A stretch of DNA of 64,000 nt from Campylorhamphus procurvoides. Lineage: Eukaryota; Chordata; Aves; Passeriformes; Dendrocolaptidae. Location of the stretch: the NCBI GenBank assembly GCA_013396655.1, contig WBMV01005979.1, positions 241,744-305,743 on the forward strand, written 5' to 3'. Position numbers and translations under genes: made by a program. This document shows, piece by piece, positions 50,046 to 62,994 of the stretch; within the stretch, counting starts at the first letter, position 1, and every line of letters begins with the position of its first letter. Below the pieces are notes generated by a model, which saw nothing but the letters and a program-made list of their open reading frames with translations, was not told the origin of the DNA and ran no database searches.

Positions 50046-51000
50046 TTAAAGGGAATGTCGTGGTGCAACTCTGGCTGTGGATAACTATGGTGACAGCGTG
50101 GGTGTTGCTGCACCCCTGTGAGTCTGCACCCCAACAGGTGCCTGCACCCAAGACTGCAGTGAAATCCCTAAGCAGGGGCTCTCAGTGTGTTCCTGAGCTG
50201 TGACCTCCTCCAGGAGCCCTGTGCTGAGGGGAAAGGGAAGAGGAAAAAGAGGACCCTCATAGCTATTTTCCTGATGTTTTCCTAATTTAGAGAGTTACAT
50301 AGATTTTCCTTCACTTATTTTCCACCATCAAATTACCATAAAAAAGCCCTTAAAATGAGACTAAAACACAAACATTTGAGTCTTTTGGGAGAGACATACT
50401 TTATGGGAAGTATATTTTCCTTCCATTTTGTGCTGCACTAAGCAATTATGGTCCAGTTGTCTCTCCTGGTCGAAAATAAATTGATTTGGTCTCAGTCTGA
50501 GTTTCCCCTACTTGGCCCCAAACATGGATGGAACTAGATGAGCTCCTTGCTTTTTGTAGTTCAATACAATTAATTTAATTCAACAAATTCCTTAAAGAAC
50601 CTTGAAGTTTCTTGACTGTGAGCTTTATTTTACTCAATACATTTCTTCCACTATTTAGATTTTTATAACCTTAGAAGCAGTGCCAGAATCAGGCGTTCAA
50701 TTACCCCAGCTGATCTTGCAGAGCTCATTTATGTATTGATGACTAGCTGGTCCTTTGCAGCGGTTTGATGTGTGCACTGAGGGTAATGATGACATTGTTG
50801 AATCAAAAGTGTCTGCATGCTGGAGATGTTGTTACTGTTTGGTAGTAGTGAGAGATGTGACGGTACTGGGTAATCCCTCAAGGTTGGTCCTTTGTGGGAT
50901 TGGCTACTTAATGTGTTACTTGTTTGTCCACTGTGATGGAATACATTTGGAGAGCTCTAAATCCACCCTAATGCACCTTTTGTGGAGGAGTTGCCATTAC
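50046..51000. other. unassigned non-coding DNA
   Basis: Contains the first part of a 147-codon plus-strand frame (50755-51198), the longest on that strand. It is Cys- and Val-rich with no domain or signal I recognise, and its last third overlaps a likely repeat, so I do not call it a gene. Confidence 0.5.
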
Positions 51001-51215
51001 GTTATCTCAGTTAATATTTGTATAGTGCTGATAGCAGCCTGTGTGCCTCACAGGAATAAAGACAAACTCTGTGCCTTGAAGAGGTGGCAAGTTGATGTTT
51101 CCAAAGAGCTCAGCAACCTTGTGGATTGTAAATTGCAAGGACAGGACTTAAAAAAACCCCTACAAAGTGGTGCGGGGAAATGTGGTATCAAATGGTGAAA
51201 CTGAGGGTTAGCAGC
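51001..51215 (+). repeat. possible MIR-related or sauropsid repeat fragment
   Basis: TAATATTTGTATAGTGCTGA followed by CTCTGTGCCTTGAAGAGGTG, and GGTGAAACTGAGGG at about 51195, resemble in order the sauropsid text 'tatttgtattgcggtagca ... gtccctgccccaaagagctta ... ggaaactgaggc'. Weak, with long unaligned intervals. Confidence 0.3.
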
Positions 51216-51939
51216 CATCGAGACTGATTTTTCAGTTCTAGTATTTCTGTATCAATTTTTAGAGTGTTTTCTGCCATTTTGATTTTGGATATTTTGTATG
51301 CATAGCATCCAGGAAGGAATCAATAACAGTAGATTGTGGAAGGCAGGGCCAAATAAAAGTTTATTGTAGGTAAATTAGCATAAAGAAAAGAAAAAAAACC
51401 CTACCATTGCTACTCCCTTCCTTGGATAGGGGATTTAAGTTTATCACCAGAAACATCAAGAATTTCCTGTTATTTAAAAATATCTAGACTTACATGTAAA
51501 TGGGGCTCAGAGAAGACACCTCTAATTTTCAGAACCTTCCATTTCTCAGTAGAAGATTCTTTACTGAGAGTTTTGAGTGAAAACAAAATGTCTCTAACTG
51601 TTATTTCTTGGACGTCAAGCAGACCTCCTGGTTTGTATTCACCTACAAAACTCTTTAAAATTCTCAGGCTTTTTCAGTATTATTTTCCTGTCTCTGTGCT
51701 GCATGCCCAGGCTTCCCTACCTGCACAGAATTTCACAGCACTTTTCATTGATCTGGCTGATCAATGATTGGCTGCTAAGCCACTTCATAACCATAGGGCA
51801 AGCCATTCCGGATCTCACTCAAGTTGGCCATCCAAGTGTTGAGTATCTAATATGAGAGAGAGACCTCTTGTAGCTGATGAGTGAGGTGGGAAGAAAAGGA
51901 AGGGATGGGAAGCCAACACAGGATGGTACACTACATCTG
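51216..51939. other. unassigned non-coding DNA
   Basis: AT-rich, with one 64-codon frame (51573-51767) of no known family. Leads into the 3' end of a minus-strand CR1. Confidence 0.5.
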
Positions 51940-52730
51940 AAGAGATATGTCTGAGATGTGTAGTGCGGAATCTACCACGTCCTAGAGGAGGTCGTTTCAG
52001 TGACTGGTTGTTCTGACTGTAAAACATTCTCTATTATGTCAAGATGCAATCTCTCCTGGTGTAACTTCTGCCCATTGCCGGTTGTCTTCTCCATCTGGCT
52101 CCTTGTGAAGAGAGAGAGCCTCTGTCACCTTTGCAGCTGCCTTTTATGCACTGGAATACTGTGATGAGTTTGCTGCTGAGTCTTCTTCACACATATTTGA
52201 CTTAACTCCTTCAACCTTTCCCCATAGGACAGGTTCTTCTGCCCTTTTAATCACCTTCATAACACTCTTGTGGACCTTCTCCAGTCTGTCCACATCTTTC
52301 TTGAATTGTGGGGACCAGAACTGGACACGGTACTCTGGGTGCAGCCTGATAAGCACTGAATATTGTAAAATGATCATATCCCTGCACTTCTAGTGATGCC
52401 TCTGCAAATGCAGCCCAGAAGCTGATTTCCCTTCATGGTTGCAGGGGACACTGCTGACTCATGTTCAGTTTGTTGTTTGCCAAGACCCCCAGGTTCCTTT
52501 CAGCAAGGTGCTCGCCAGCCACACAGATCCTAGCCTGCACTGTGCTCTTTGGTTATTTTTTCGTACATGCAGGACTTTGCACTCATCTTTGTTCATACAG
52601 TTCCTACTGGCCCACTCACCCTGCTCTCTCTGAAGATGTCTTTCCCTTCTGGCATGTTCACCTTTCCACCCTTTGGATTTGCCTTCAACAAATTTGGTGA
52701 GAGTGCAGCAAACTGGCATAAGACTCCATC
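51940..52730 (-). mobile_element. CR1 LINE, 5'-truncated, antisense
   Basis: The plus strand reads as antisense CR1: a TGTAACTTCTGCCCATTGCC block near 52060, CATGTTCAGTTTGTTGTTTGC near 52460, CCCCCAGGTTCCTTTCAGCA near 52485, and an ACAAATTTGGTGAGAGTGCA end near 52690. It covers the 3' UTR and the end of ORF2; the rest is missing, which is the usual 5' truncation. The extreme 3' repeats are not clear, so the left edge is approximate. Older than the copy at 14.2 kb by eye. Confidence 0.88.
52144..52377 (-). pseudogene. C-terminal end of CR1 ORF2, decayed
   Basis: A 77-codon open frame keeps the conserved CR1 C-terminal text VQFWSPQFKKDVDRLEKV and the following basic KVIKRAE segment (usual: YCVQFWAPQYKKDIDxLERVQRRATKMIKGLE). 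No catalytic domain remains. Frame continuity with the more upstream ORF2 sequence, up to about 52700, is broken. Confidence 0.85.
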
Positions 52731-54479
52731 CTGTACTGTTTGAATTTTCAACTTCTCACTTCTATTAGATCACACACATTTTCTAACACACAAATGTCTC
52801 CAAAGAGACTTTGTCTCCTCTATTCACCAGTGCAAAACCTTTCATGCTCAGTGGATGGATTGGACAGAGCAGGGCATCCTGGCCATCCTGGGAGCCTCCA
52901 GGAATTACATATGAGATGGTTGTAGCACTTGCATTCTGTGTGCAACAAGGATGTTGAATGCAGATGCTGATCACTATTGTAACTTTATTTCTATACCGTA
53001 TGCCATGATTAACTGAATAAAATATACTATATTTTCTTCTTTTCAAGTAAAAGAGGATATTTACTCCTTATGATGCTCTTCAGCCATTCCAAATATTCTC
53101 ATTTTCACATGGCTGTGACTCTTCCTTCCATCTTAACTTCCTGATCCTCAAAAATGTCACGCAACAAATAGTCATAGGAGCAGACACTGTTCTTAACAAT
53201 TTTTCTCCTTTTTCATCCTCAGATTTTTTCCTTTCCCGTGGAGCCCAATATGATGTGCAATCTTTTCTTTATTATTCTTCCTGAATCTTCATTCCTGTCT
53301 GCCATCCGTGCGGCAGTATTTTTATGCAAATATGGACCCATTGAACAATTTTGTTTCAGATGCTACGATGCAGGCTGTATACCATTACTGGTGTTCTGCA
53401 AATTAACTGAATGTTCTTATTTTTATCCATTCAATATAATTTGAGAATTTCTTCAGTCAAGAGGAAACTTACGTACAAACAAAAATGAGAAGAGATTCTG
53501 AACACAAATGAAGTATGCATCTTACATTGCAATCAGGAATTTTTTAAAGGTAAACATTATATAAATCACCAGACTTAATAAAGAGGATGGATGTGCATTT
53601 TTTCATACATAAATTATATTAGCATTCAGTCATAAGGAATTTAATTCTCCCACATTATTGCTGCTTTATTTATTGTAAAGTGTTGTTGAGGCTGGTATGT
53701 GGCTGTAACAGGTAAAGGACAGAATAATTTCAGAAAATAAGCTGCTAGGGAGACAGCTACAGATGCTTTCCTTCAGTGCATGTTCAGGAAGCAGAAGTTC
53801 TAGGTATCCCATGGGAAATGTGTGATAAATGTCACTTGGACACATTCCAAAGGAAAAATCAGAAACTGAATGCAGTGTCCTAATATATTGAGCCTTATAA
53901 CTCTTATACACACAAAGACAGTCTACTTGCATGAAATGAGTGGCACTCAGGGGAAGAGGAAAGAAAGGGGGAAGGGGAAGGAGAAAGGTCAAGGAAGAGA
54001 AGTGGCTTCTAACCAAAGAAGTCAGAAGCAATGGGAATTTTGTCTTCAGCTTTGAAGGAGGCAGAATTTTTTTGCTGCCTAAAATAACTGAGTTTGGGGA
54101 GGTCATGCAATGGCTATTAAAATCCATATTTACTAGTTGCATCTACAATGCTTTTATAGTGATATTTATATAATTCTCTACACAAGATTGAAGAGCATGC
54201 TTACCCTCAGTTTTGTGTGCTTCCATGATAGCAATATTTATGGTTCCAGTTTCTGCATGTGCTGGGTATGTATGCATTTCCCTACATGGGGTCATCAAAG
54301 GGGCAAAATAAGAGCAAAAGTTCTGCCTGTTTGCCAAAGAACTGTGAAAGTTGTTAACTTGCCCCCTTCTCCTCGAGGCTGCCCATCTCTGGATATCTCT
54401 TGATGCCTGTGCAGCAGCTGGAGCCTCTGAGGCACGCTCAACACTTTCGCTGTCACCACTTTTCACAACAGTGGCCACT
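52731..54479. other. unassigned non-coding DNA
   Basis: Includes the longest open frame of the window, 158 codons on the minus strand at 53666-54142. It is Leu/Ser/Pro/Phe-rich and partly antisense to a GGAAAGG-rich purine patch at 53955-54000, a typical cause of chance frames. A 111-codon minus frame (54143-54478) ends its 5' side at the poly-G run. No family recognised. Confidence 0.5.
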
Positions 54480-54495
54480 GGGGGGGGGGGGGGGG
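54480..54495 (+). repeat. poly-G run of 16
   Basis: Sixteen consecutive G. It can form a G-quadruplex and is prone to length error in sequencing. Confidence 0.95.
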
Positions 54496-57400
54496 CAAAA
54501 TAATTCGGAAATCCATCCTTCTGCCAGACTCAAAGGCAGGATTTGTGATGAGATCTGATGTTCAGCTGATGTGCTAAGTCCCAAGAATATTTTTGCTAGT
54601 AGAATCTCACTCTCAATGATTATTAAATCCATCTGTTGATCAATTGGTGTTTCTATCCCACTGCTCCTTGGCAGCTCAGATGCATTGTGAATGACTGGTT
54701 TAGACAGCTAGGTCAGAACAAATTTTTCTAATTGCATGCAACCATTTTACTTCTAAATTTCTGCCTATGCAAGAATATCCTAGAGCTAATCTTAGGAATA
54801 ACACCTATTTGATTATTTCCCTAATTAAACACAGTTGACTGCACTTTAGAGCATTGGCTTCAAATTTTATTTGGGTAATGACTTGGTCCCCACCATTCCC
54901 TGCTCACAGGATACTCTGGAGGCTGCATTATGGTGTGTGTTTCAGACTGTCTTCCCCAGCAGCATCTGTGGAGTCAACCTCATTTAATGTCTGCCAGGTG
55001 CTCTCAGGCCTGCCCCAGGACAGGGAAGAGATAGCAGTGAGCTGAGCAAAGCTCTGCACTTTCCCAATTATGTGTTTTCCCCTGGGGACAGCAAGGAATA
55101 GAGAGAGGACAGGAAGCAAGCACACCAAGGCATCCGCTCCTGTTTTTCTCAGCTGACTTGCTCAGGGACCTTCTCAGCACAAAGGGCCCAGCACCTCTCT
55201 GCTCCCAGGAGAGCTGTACTTAGCAGATTACTAAACCAGGCACTGTGCCTGTCTTACAGCTGGATTTCTTAACACCATCATTTTGAGACTCCTCAAGATC
55301 AGATCCATGCTCTCTCAGGAATACCTCACGAGGCTGTACAGGGAAAAAAAATACCTTTCCCTTCAGAAAGCTATTAGGTGACAGCTGTAAGAAAATGTAT
55401 TAAGTTACATAATTTGGAAACCTTTCCAGGAACAGTCCCTCCCCCTTGGTTTCTAGTGAATATGTTATTGGCAGCAAGGTAGAATATCTTTCATTTGAGG
55501 TGCTAAAATAACTAATAGCTTCCTTAAGGAGCTGTGACATTTTTGAAAAGCCAGAGCTCTGACACCCTGCAGTGCATCACGTTCTGGAAAGCCTGAAGCT
55601 GCCCCTGTCTCCGTACCTTCATAACTGCAGAATGCTCCAGTGGGAGACTTACTCCTCCTGGTTTTGGTATAAATTTATAATAAATACAATCATACAATCA
55701 TAAAGAGACTTGAAAATTTCTCCTTTAATTCCAAAGAATTAGAAATCACAAAACAACACTATGAGGACTGGCTCATGAAAGTGAAGTTTGGGGTCAGATA
55801 GGTGGTCAGCAGGAACAGTCACCTCCTGGGATGGCTCCTGAGACTTGATAGTCACAGAGGGAAGCCCAGAGGGATTCCTTGTCTACTCTTTTGAAGTTTA
55901 CATGCACACTACACAGTCTCAAGTCACTAAGCACCCAGGGGATGAGATGTAGAAATACCACCAAATCAAACAATATAGTCTTGAAGAAGACAATAAAAAG
56001 TAAAGCCGCTGATAGAGCTTTGACTACAGAGGTGTGAGGAATAATATGGTAATCATAAACTCTAACCTTAAAAACCAGATCTCATACACTAGATGTAGCA
56101 ATTTATGTGTTTCAACCATTATAAAGTAATTCTGTACTGTAGTGCTCAAAGAACATTAAATCTGGAACATGTTATTTTCAAACAAAGACTTTTAACCTGT
56201 AAAATCTGGCTTATTTAACATACTACAAAAATTTGATTAGTATAAAATCTCAAAGGTTAAAAAATGCCTCCTGTCATATTTGTCTCCTCAAATCATTAGA
56301 ACCCAAAGGTCACTATGTTAGTTGGAGATTTTAGTTTCACAGTTCAGTTTCCTCTCTGTTTCACAGAGGGCTTCTCTTCTGTATAACAAAAGTCATTCCT
56401 TTCCTAAAAGCTAATTTGTGAGTTTAGGCTTGATTCAACACTTTCCATGGATTAGCTGCCTTCTAATTCAGCAGCAGTATCAAAAATGAGCCCTTGCTCA
56501 CCAGTGGTATGTAGACACTTTATTGGAGCGGGGGACAGCACTGGATTCTATATTCAGTTGTGCTATAAATGGCAGATGTTCTATACGTTAATGGAGCTAT
56601 TGGTACTTGCCAACACATCTGGAATAGATCCTCCCTTGTTACAGCCCTTCAGTAATTAACATCGGAGCACACCACCTGAAATAAATGTGTAGGCTGCTCC
56701 TCTAATCAGGCGAAATGGGTAGGCTTCAATGTGTATTGTTGTATGGAATGTAAACTGGCTCCTAAATGTCTGTCTGTCACCAAGGAATGACTCTAAATCA
56801 CTAACTGGGATTAGATTAATCCTGCCTCTTTGTCTTTCTATCCAAAATTTGCTACAGCTAGACTCCTCCAAGAATTTTATTGTCTGCCTTTTTAAGAGAT
56901 CAAGTATTCCCTGTACAGACATCCTTCACAATGGAAAATGCCAATAATTAAAGCTGAGGATGGAAAATGCTTGTCATGGGTAAGATGAAGAACACAGAAA
57001 AGAAATATTTGTGAGGTGCTCAGATAGTAAGTATAGTCAAGGTATGTGATCAGATAATAGATTCAGTGGAGTTTTTAATAGAATAATCTTCCTAGAAAAA
57101 AAATCCATTCTGTCGATATAAGTGTTTTATAAGAGTTATTTTTTGTAAATATTTAATGGGAAGAAGTTAGGTATTTTGCTACAATTTGTTTTTATTGATT
57201 TTTTTTAATAATATACTTATATTATGTGTGCTTATCTCACTATTATTCTAATAGTGAAACACAGAAAAAAAATCTGAACAGCACAGTTGAAATACAGCAT
57301 TCTGGTGTCTCAGAGCTTTTTGGAGCTCCCAAATTGGTTTACCTTTTTCCAGAAGCCTGTATTTTCTGTGAGGTTCTAATGATCTACTAGTTTTGAGGAA

Positions 57401-58384
57401 GAATTTAAAGAAGACTAGTTGACAGAATTATGTACAAATAATAAGTAGTTGTTATCAATCAGCTCTGACAATTTACATATCTTATTTCCCCCTTCTCAGC
57501 TGGTGGCTCTAGCTTGTGCTCCTAGCGAGCTGCAGTCCATGCTAATAACTAGCAGTTTTTTTCTTTAAGGATCAAGTACGCATAGGTGAACAGAACTATA
57601 CAAACACAGGTGCATGCTATAACAGTAAATGCCTTGTTGATTACTTAAATTAAGACCAATTTCACAACACAGATGCTTGGTACTAATATGTTTCCCTTAG
57701 CTATTGTTTTTAACAAGTCTTGAAACCTGCTTAAGGAGATTTTTTGTCACACATGTTAGAAGGTAATAAGCATGTTATAGAGCAGTTGTATGTAGAATAA
57801 TGAGAAATTTTGTTAAAAATATCCAAATTTCACAAGGAAATTTTTTAATAGATGAGGGCTTTGAGCTTGAGTTACAGTGATGTATCAATATTAAAGTTTT
57901 TATAAAAAAGTAAAACCCAGTGTCTTTTTAGTTTCAGCAGTAGTAATGTTTAAAATACATGTCTACTTCCAATTCATAGTCCGAAAGTAATGATTGAAGG
58001 ATTAGTATTTTCCAAAGATGCAAAAGAACTTAATATAATAAAGAAGAAAAGAGCACGTAGTTTGGGGGGGTTTCCTTTTGTCAGGTGTTGCCATCTGATC
58101 ACATTTGAACAGATTCCTAAAACATTAAGATGGAGGATCACTAAGTTATACCCAACTTCACCAGCAGGCTCTCACTGACTCATTTCAGGTAAGTTCCATT
58201 TACTCCAATATCATTGTTATGGCCTTGGTAAGGAGAAGTTTTGCCTTATAGATACCCACTGAAGTTCCTTAGGGAAGACATTGGGAATGTGGATGTGATG
58301 ATCTGGTTGACAGACCAGTAAAAGAATAAAAGGACAGTCCTTGTATTGCTGATTAATTGTTTGAAACTGAAAGTTCGAGTAAAT
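54496..58384. other. unassigned AT-rich non-coding DNA
   Basis: No gene or clear repeat recognised. Frames at 54854-55045, 54928-55128 and 56656-56922 are short, with no known domain. A G7 run lies at 58064-58070. Confidence 0.5.
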
Positions 58385-59345
58385 GGTTGGAGGCAGTGAG
58401 GGGGTCGAGGGAGAGTCAGCAGCGGGTTCCTATTAAGGTCTGAGTGGGATTGTTCAACATATTCATAAATGACCTGGAGAAAAAGCTGAATAATGGCATG
58501 ACAAAGGTTGCTGATGATGCAAAATTATTCATGGCATGACAAACAACAAAGGCAATGGTTGAGTGTGAGGACTGAGAAAAAATTTATGAGTGACTGGAGA
58601 ATAAAATGGCAGATGAAATTCGGTGTAGAAACATGAAAGCAATGCGCAGATGAAAAAATCTTAACTTTGCTTAAAGATGGCCTACACCTCTCAAGAGTAA
58701 GATCTTGAGGTTATAATAAATATTTCCATGTAAAAGTCAGCATTAGTGCTCAATAGCAATTAAAGAAGCAGATGTAAGTGTTAAGGATCATTAAAAGAAT
58801 ATTGAGAACAAAACCAGAAAACATAATGTCATTGTATGAATTAATGATTTGCTCACATTTTGCTGTATAAAGCACAGGTACCCTCATCATCAAAAGGACA
58901 TGGTAAAGCTGAAAATATCCTGTGAAGAGCAACAAAAATTATTACAGTATTCAATAACTTTCATATGAGCACCAACTAAGTAAAACAGGACCTTTCTTAC
59001 TGGGAAGGAAGCCCGGACAGAAGGGATGGGACAGATACATGAAACATCATAAACAATGTGAAGGTGAGAGTTTTTCATACACCACCATTCTTTTCAATAC
59101 AAGTCTATACGAATTTAACATAGATTGCACAAGGAAGTTGAAAGCAACCAAAAAGAAATATGTATCATTCAGTGGTTATTCAGCTGGTGAACAAAGTGCC
59201 TGTGGCTATTGTGGATGCTAAAGGCACAGGCTTAAATGTGAGAACAGATTAGTCCATGGAAGAGAAATGCATTCACAAATCCTAAATAGGTACCTACCAT
59301 ATCCATCTCAGGGATCTTCTGGGGTGAAGTAGGTGAAGACTCATA
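58385..59345 (+). mobile_element. ancient CR1 LINE copy, 3' half of ORF2
   Basis: Blocks appear in CR1 order on the plus strand: TTCATAAATGACCTGGAGAA near 58464 (usual: ttcatcaatgatctggatga), GTTGCTGATGATGCAAAATT near 58507 (usual: tttgcagatgacac), and AGAGCAACAAAAATTATTA near 58926. Then come ATACATGAAACATCATAAAC near 59035, the TTGAAAGCAACCAAAAAGAA block near 59139 (usual: tttaaaacaaacaaaaggaa), GTGGATGCTAAAGGCAC near 59211 and GATTAGTCCATGGAAGAGA near 59247. Frames are destroyed by many indels. It belongs to the old sauropsid CR1 type with the 'gttcatggaagaaaggtccat' tail. Confidence 0.85.
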
Positions 59346-60353
59346 TCATATTAGGTGAAAGCATTACTTTATGACAAAACCCCTGTTACCACTTTTCCAT
59401 CAGTTAAAGCACATCTTTCATAAAGGAATATAGTCTTGAGAGTTAATCCAGGAAGTGGAAAAAACTATGTCCCAACAGAGGTGGTATTGTGTGGAAGGTA
59501 TTCCATTGCAGTGGTGCAGGAAACAGAGTAATACGGATCTTTGAAGGAAAAATGGGGACAGACTAAGAAACAGAAGAGAGGAAAAAATAAGGTTGTTGAA
59601 GAAGAAATAAATTAGGTGATGGTGTGTGGCATAGGTGTTTGATCTGTTGGAGTTCAAGGGCAGACAGGACTGATTTGAGATTTGCAGAGGATTGTTAAGT
59701 ATGGCATTGATGTGTAGGCTCCTATTTTTCAAAGCTACTTTTAAGCAGTAGAACGATATCCCATAGTTCTCTTTGAATTTTCCTGAAGTTCTTAATTCTC
59801 ATTTCTTTTATGGCTTTGAAGAGACCTTTAATTCCTGCTAAGGCATACCAATAAAGATAAACCTGGGCATCTCTATTTTGCTTAAAAGTACACATGGCAA
59901 TGTCAGAAGTAAGGAACAGAATTTCAAAAGAATGGGGATTCTATATTCATCAAGATATCTTTTATTTTGGGATAATGAAATAGCTTAACATTACGTGTTG
60001 CTATATGTGGCAAAACTAAATACTTTTTTTTCCACAATAACAAATTAGAATGAAATCTAGAGATCAAAGGGCTTCAGTAGGTTTAACTACATGAATAAAC
60101 AAAGTAAAATTTTGTCTATAATGTGATAGAAAATTGCTAGGCCACCTTGATATACTCAGCCTACTTTAAAGGTACTAATTTTACCAAACAGGCAAAATAT
60201 TTTTCATCATTCATGTGTGTTTTAGATATACACCTTTTACCTCAATGAACTTGGTATTATTATGGTTTTTAACTAAACACAGTGTTGAATTTTTTTGCTG
60301 TGGGTAAGAGACATTTCTCCTGGGTGAGGTTGTCAAAGCTGTAGGTATGTGGA
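59346..60353. other. unassigned AT-rich non-coding DNA
   Basis: No gene recognised. A 104-codon minus-strand frame (59418-59732) lies opposite purine-rich sequence and has no known domain. Confidence 0.5.
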
Positions 60354-61172
60354 AATCATAGAAATACAGAATGGTTTGAGTTGGAAGGGACTTTGACAAT
60401 CATCTTGACATCTTCCACTAGACCAGGTTTTTCAAAGCCCCACCCAACATGGCCTGGAGCACTTCCCAGGATGAAGTATTACACAACTTCTCTGGGCAAC
60501 CTCTTATGGTGCCTCACCACCTTCACCTTAAAGAATTCCTTCCTAATATCTAATCTAAATATCTCCTTTTTTCAGTTTAAAGCCATTATCCCTTGTCCTA
60601 TCACTACATGTCCTTGTCAAAACTTCATCTCCAGCTCTCATTTAGCCCCCCTTTTGGTACTGGAAGGCTGCTCAAGCCTTTTCTTGTCCAGGCTGAACAA
60701 CTCCACCTCTCTCAAGCTGTCTTCATAGAAGAGGTGCTCCAGTGCCTCGATCATCTCCATAGCCCTCCTCTGGACTTCTTCCAAGAGGTCTACAGCCTTC
60801 TTAAATCAGGGCCCTGTGCACAGGACTGTATGTGGGGTATCACAAGAGCAGAGTAGAGAGGCAGAATCAGCTCCCTTGACCTACTGGTCTCACTGCTTTT
60901 GATGCAGCCCAAGCACACGCTACTGGGTCACGTTGCGCTTCTCATCAACCAACTTCCCAAGTCCTTTTCAGGGCTGTTCTCAATCTATTTTCCACCCAGC
61001 CTGTATATATGCTTGAGATTGCCCTGACCCAGGTGAAGGACCTTGTACACGTCCTTACTGTTTCTCTTCCCCCTTCCACCACTGTTGCAACTCCATCATA
61101 GAAGGCCACCAGATTTGTCAGACATGATTCGTCCTTAGTGAAGCCTTGTTAGCTGTCATCTATCACCACCTT
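60354..61172 (-). mobile_element. CR1 LINE with intact 3' terminus and an internal deletion
   Basis: The left edge ATCATAGAAATACAGAATGG (from 60355) is the antisense of the CR1 3' end with its short terminal repeats. After it come GGAAGGGACTTTGACAATCA, TTCTCTGGGCAACCTCTTAT, TTTAAAGCCATTATCCCTTG, a TCCTCTGGACTTCTTCCAA block and CCAGGTGAAGGACCTTGTAC near 61030. The next recognisable CR1 text (CATAGAAGGCCACCAGATTT near 61098, then AGTGAAGCCTTGTTAGCTGT) lies several hundred bases further upstream in full elements, so a segment is missing near 61045-61070. No long open frame survives. Confidence 0.92.
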
Positions 61173-62994
61173 TTATATAAAAGAATATGTGATTAAATTA
61201 TCAGAGAGGTTGCAGTAGATACTAGGCATACAATAGGCAGGAGGCTTCCCTATTATTTGACAAGCAATTAAATGGGCTTACATGCTGAATATCAGAAAGG
61301 TGACAGTGCTGGGGAATACTGCAAGTCATATTTTTACCTTTAATTAGTTCAATCCTTATATCTGCTTCTGTGGATTCCCCTCTTATACTTACAAAGGCTA
61401 AAATCTCTGCCATATCTAGGAGGTAACATAAAGACTGGTGGCAGCAGGGATCCCAAATCTGTGAAAATAGTTTTCACCGCTGGTAAAATGTCTCAATAAG
61501 TATTTCTTTTTTTTTTTCTTGCCAGAAAAGACACCTATGGATCAGAAAACATCTGCTGTTTTCCACTCATTTATGTAACCAGGCCTTTACTCTCCATACT
61601 ACGGAAAAAATAAGAAGACACAGGTTTCCTCAGGACAGCTTAGTGGCTACTGATAAAGCACGAAGTTAAGATGGTAACAAAAGAATATGTGAGTTCAGAG
61701 TTTGTGATCATAAGAAACTCTGTATGACCACAAAGCAGAAGGGATTTCAGCCTACTCACGATGCTTGATTTGTAACTGCTGGAGGAGACAAAGAGAGGTT
61801 TTTCCCCATGTTAGATCTGTGATTTGCAGTTCAGAGATAAATACAGCTCTGCTGTTGCTGATGAAGACTGACGTATTCCTTCACCTATGGCCTTTAAGGA
61901 CACTTGTGTATTTTATGGCCTGAAAGCCAATATTTTTCCTCTGGCAAGTACCTTCATCACTCGTTAATATAGAGCATTTTCTGTCATGAAGTACATTGAA
62001 GTGGCTAGTAGGTTCACATATGTATCATCTTCCTTCTGATTAGCCAATGTGGAGACCTGCAAAGACCTAGAACAAGAAGGAAAGCACCTGGGTGCTACTG
62101 CTGTTTCTATAAATGTGACCATTGGCATTGCAAAATATGGACGGGGCAGCAACAAAGTATGATTGAGAAGAAAGTCTTACAAATCTGTAGGGAAGAGTAA
62201 AGAGGGAGGCATAAAAAAAAAAAAGGAACATTCTTGAAAAGCTCTGGGATTGTGATATCACCTGAGTTTGTAAAGTCAAGCAGAAAACTACTAAGCGTAA
62301 CAAAGAATTCTCAAAACCAAAACATTAATGTCTGCAGCTCTCAAGAAGACTAATGAAGAGACAAGACAAAATTGAAGGTGAGAAAGATGCTAAAGGAATA
62401 AGCAAAAACATCAGATTTGTATTCTTCCAAAAGACATAACTAAGCTTCAGTATTTTTCTGGCTTCTTGGATTTTTTTTTATTTTAAACACATATGTATGT
62501 ATTGCAAGATTTTGATACATTTATATTAGTTTGGTATTGCTTCTTTATTGGCAATATTTGAATCTCTGTTTAAGAGACTTTCCTCTGCTTCCTTATGAGT
62601 CTCATTCTTTCCAGAAAAGTCCCACAGCTTAGTTTGACTGACTGCCTCCATCTCTCTGAGCCTCTGAGGACCTACCACAAGAGAAATAACTTCAGGAATT
62701 ATCTCAGTGTAATGCAGTCAGTAATGATATAAGGAAGTAACATTTGAGCTAAGGTACTTGGAAGCATTGCAGTCTTATAAGATTAATGAGAGCTTCAATA
62801 GATATATATATACATTGTTCTACATAATTATGCTTATTTCCCTTGCACCACCTGTCAGTGGTGCTTGCTAGCTTGGCAAACCAAGAAACCCTGCAAAAAT
62901 GTCTTCAGTGTCAGCCCCAGTGCCTGTGGTGCAGCCTTCCTGGGGCAACCCTGAGGATGAGGAGAGGCCACCCTGTGTGGTCCATAGCTGGCTA
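61173..62994. other. unassigned non-coding DNA
   Basis: No gene or repeat family recognised. A poly(A)-like run at about 62213-62224 and a short (TA)n patch near 62802-62811. The last 150 bases become GC-richer toward the next CR1 piece and may belong to it. Confidence 0.5.

Noticed and set aside
50755..51198. 147-codon plus-strand frame
   Set aside because: Cys- and Val-rich with no known domain, and its 3' third overlaps a probable old repeat.
53666..54142. Longest open frame of the window, 158 codons, minus strand
   Set aside because: Leu/Ser/Pro/Phe-rich, opposite a purine-rich patch that lacks stops on the other strand; no domain, no homologue recalled.
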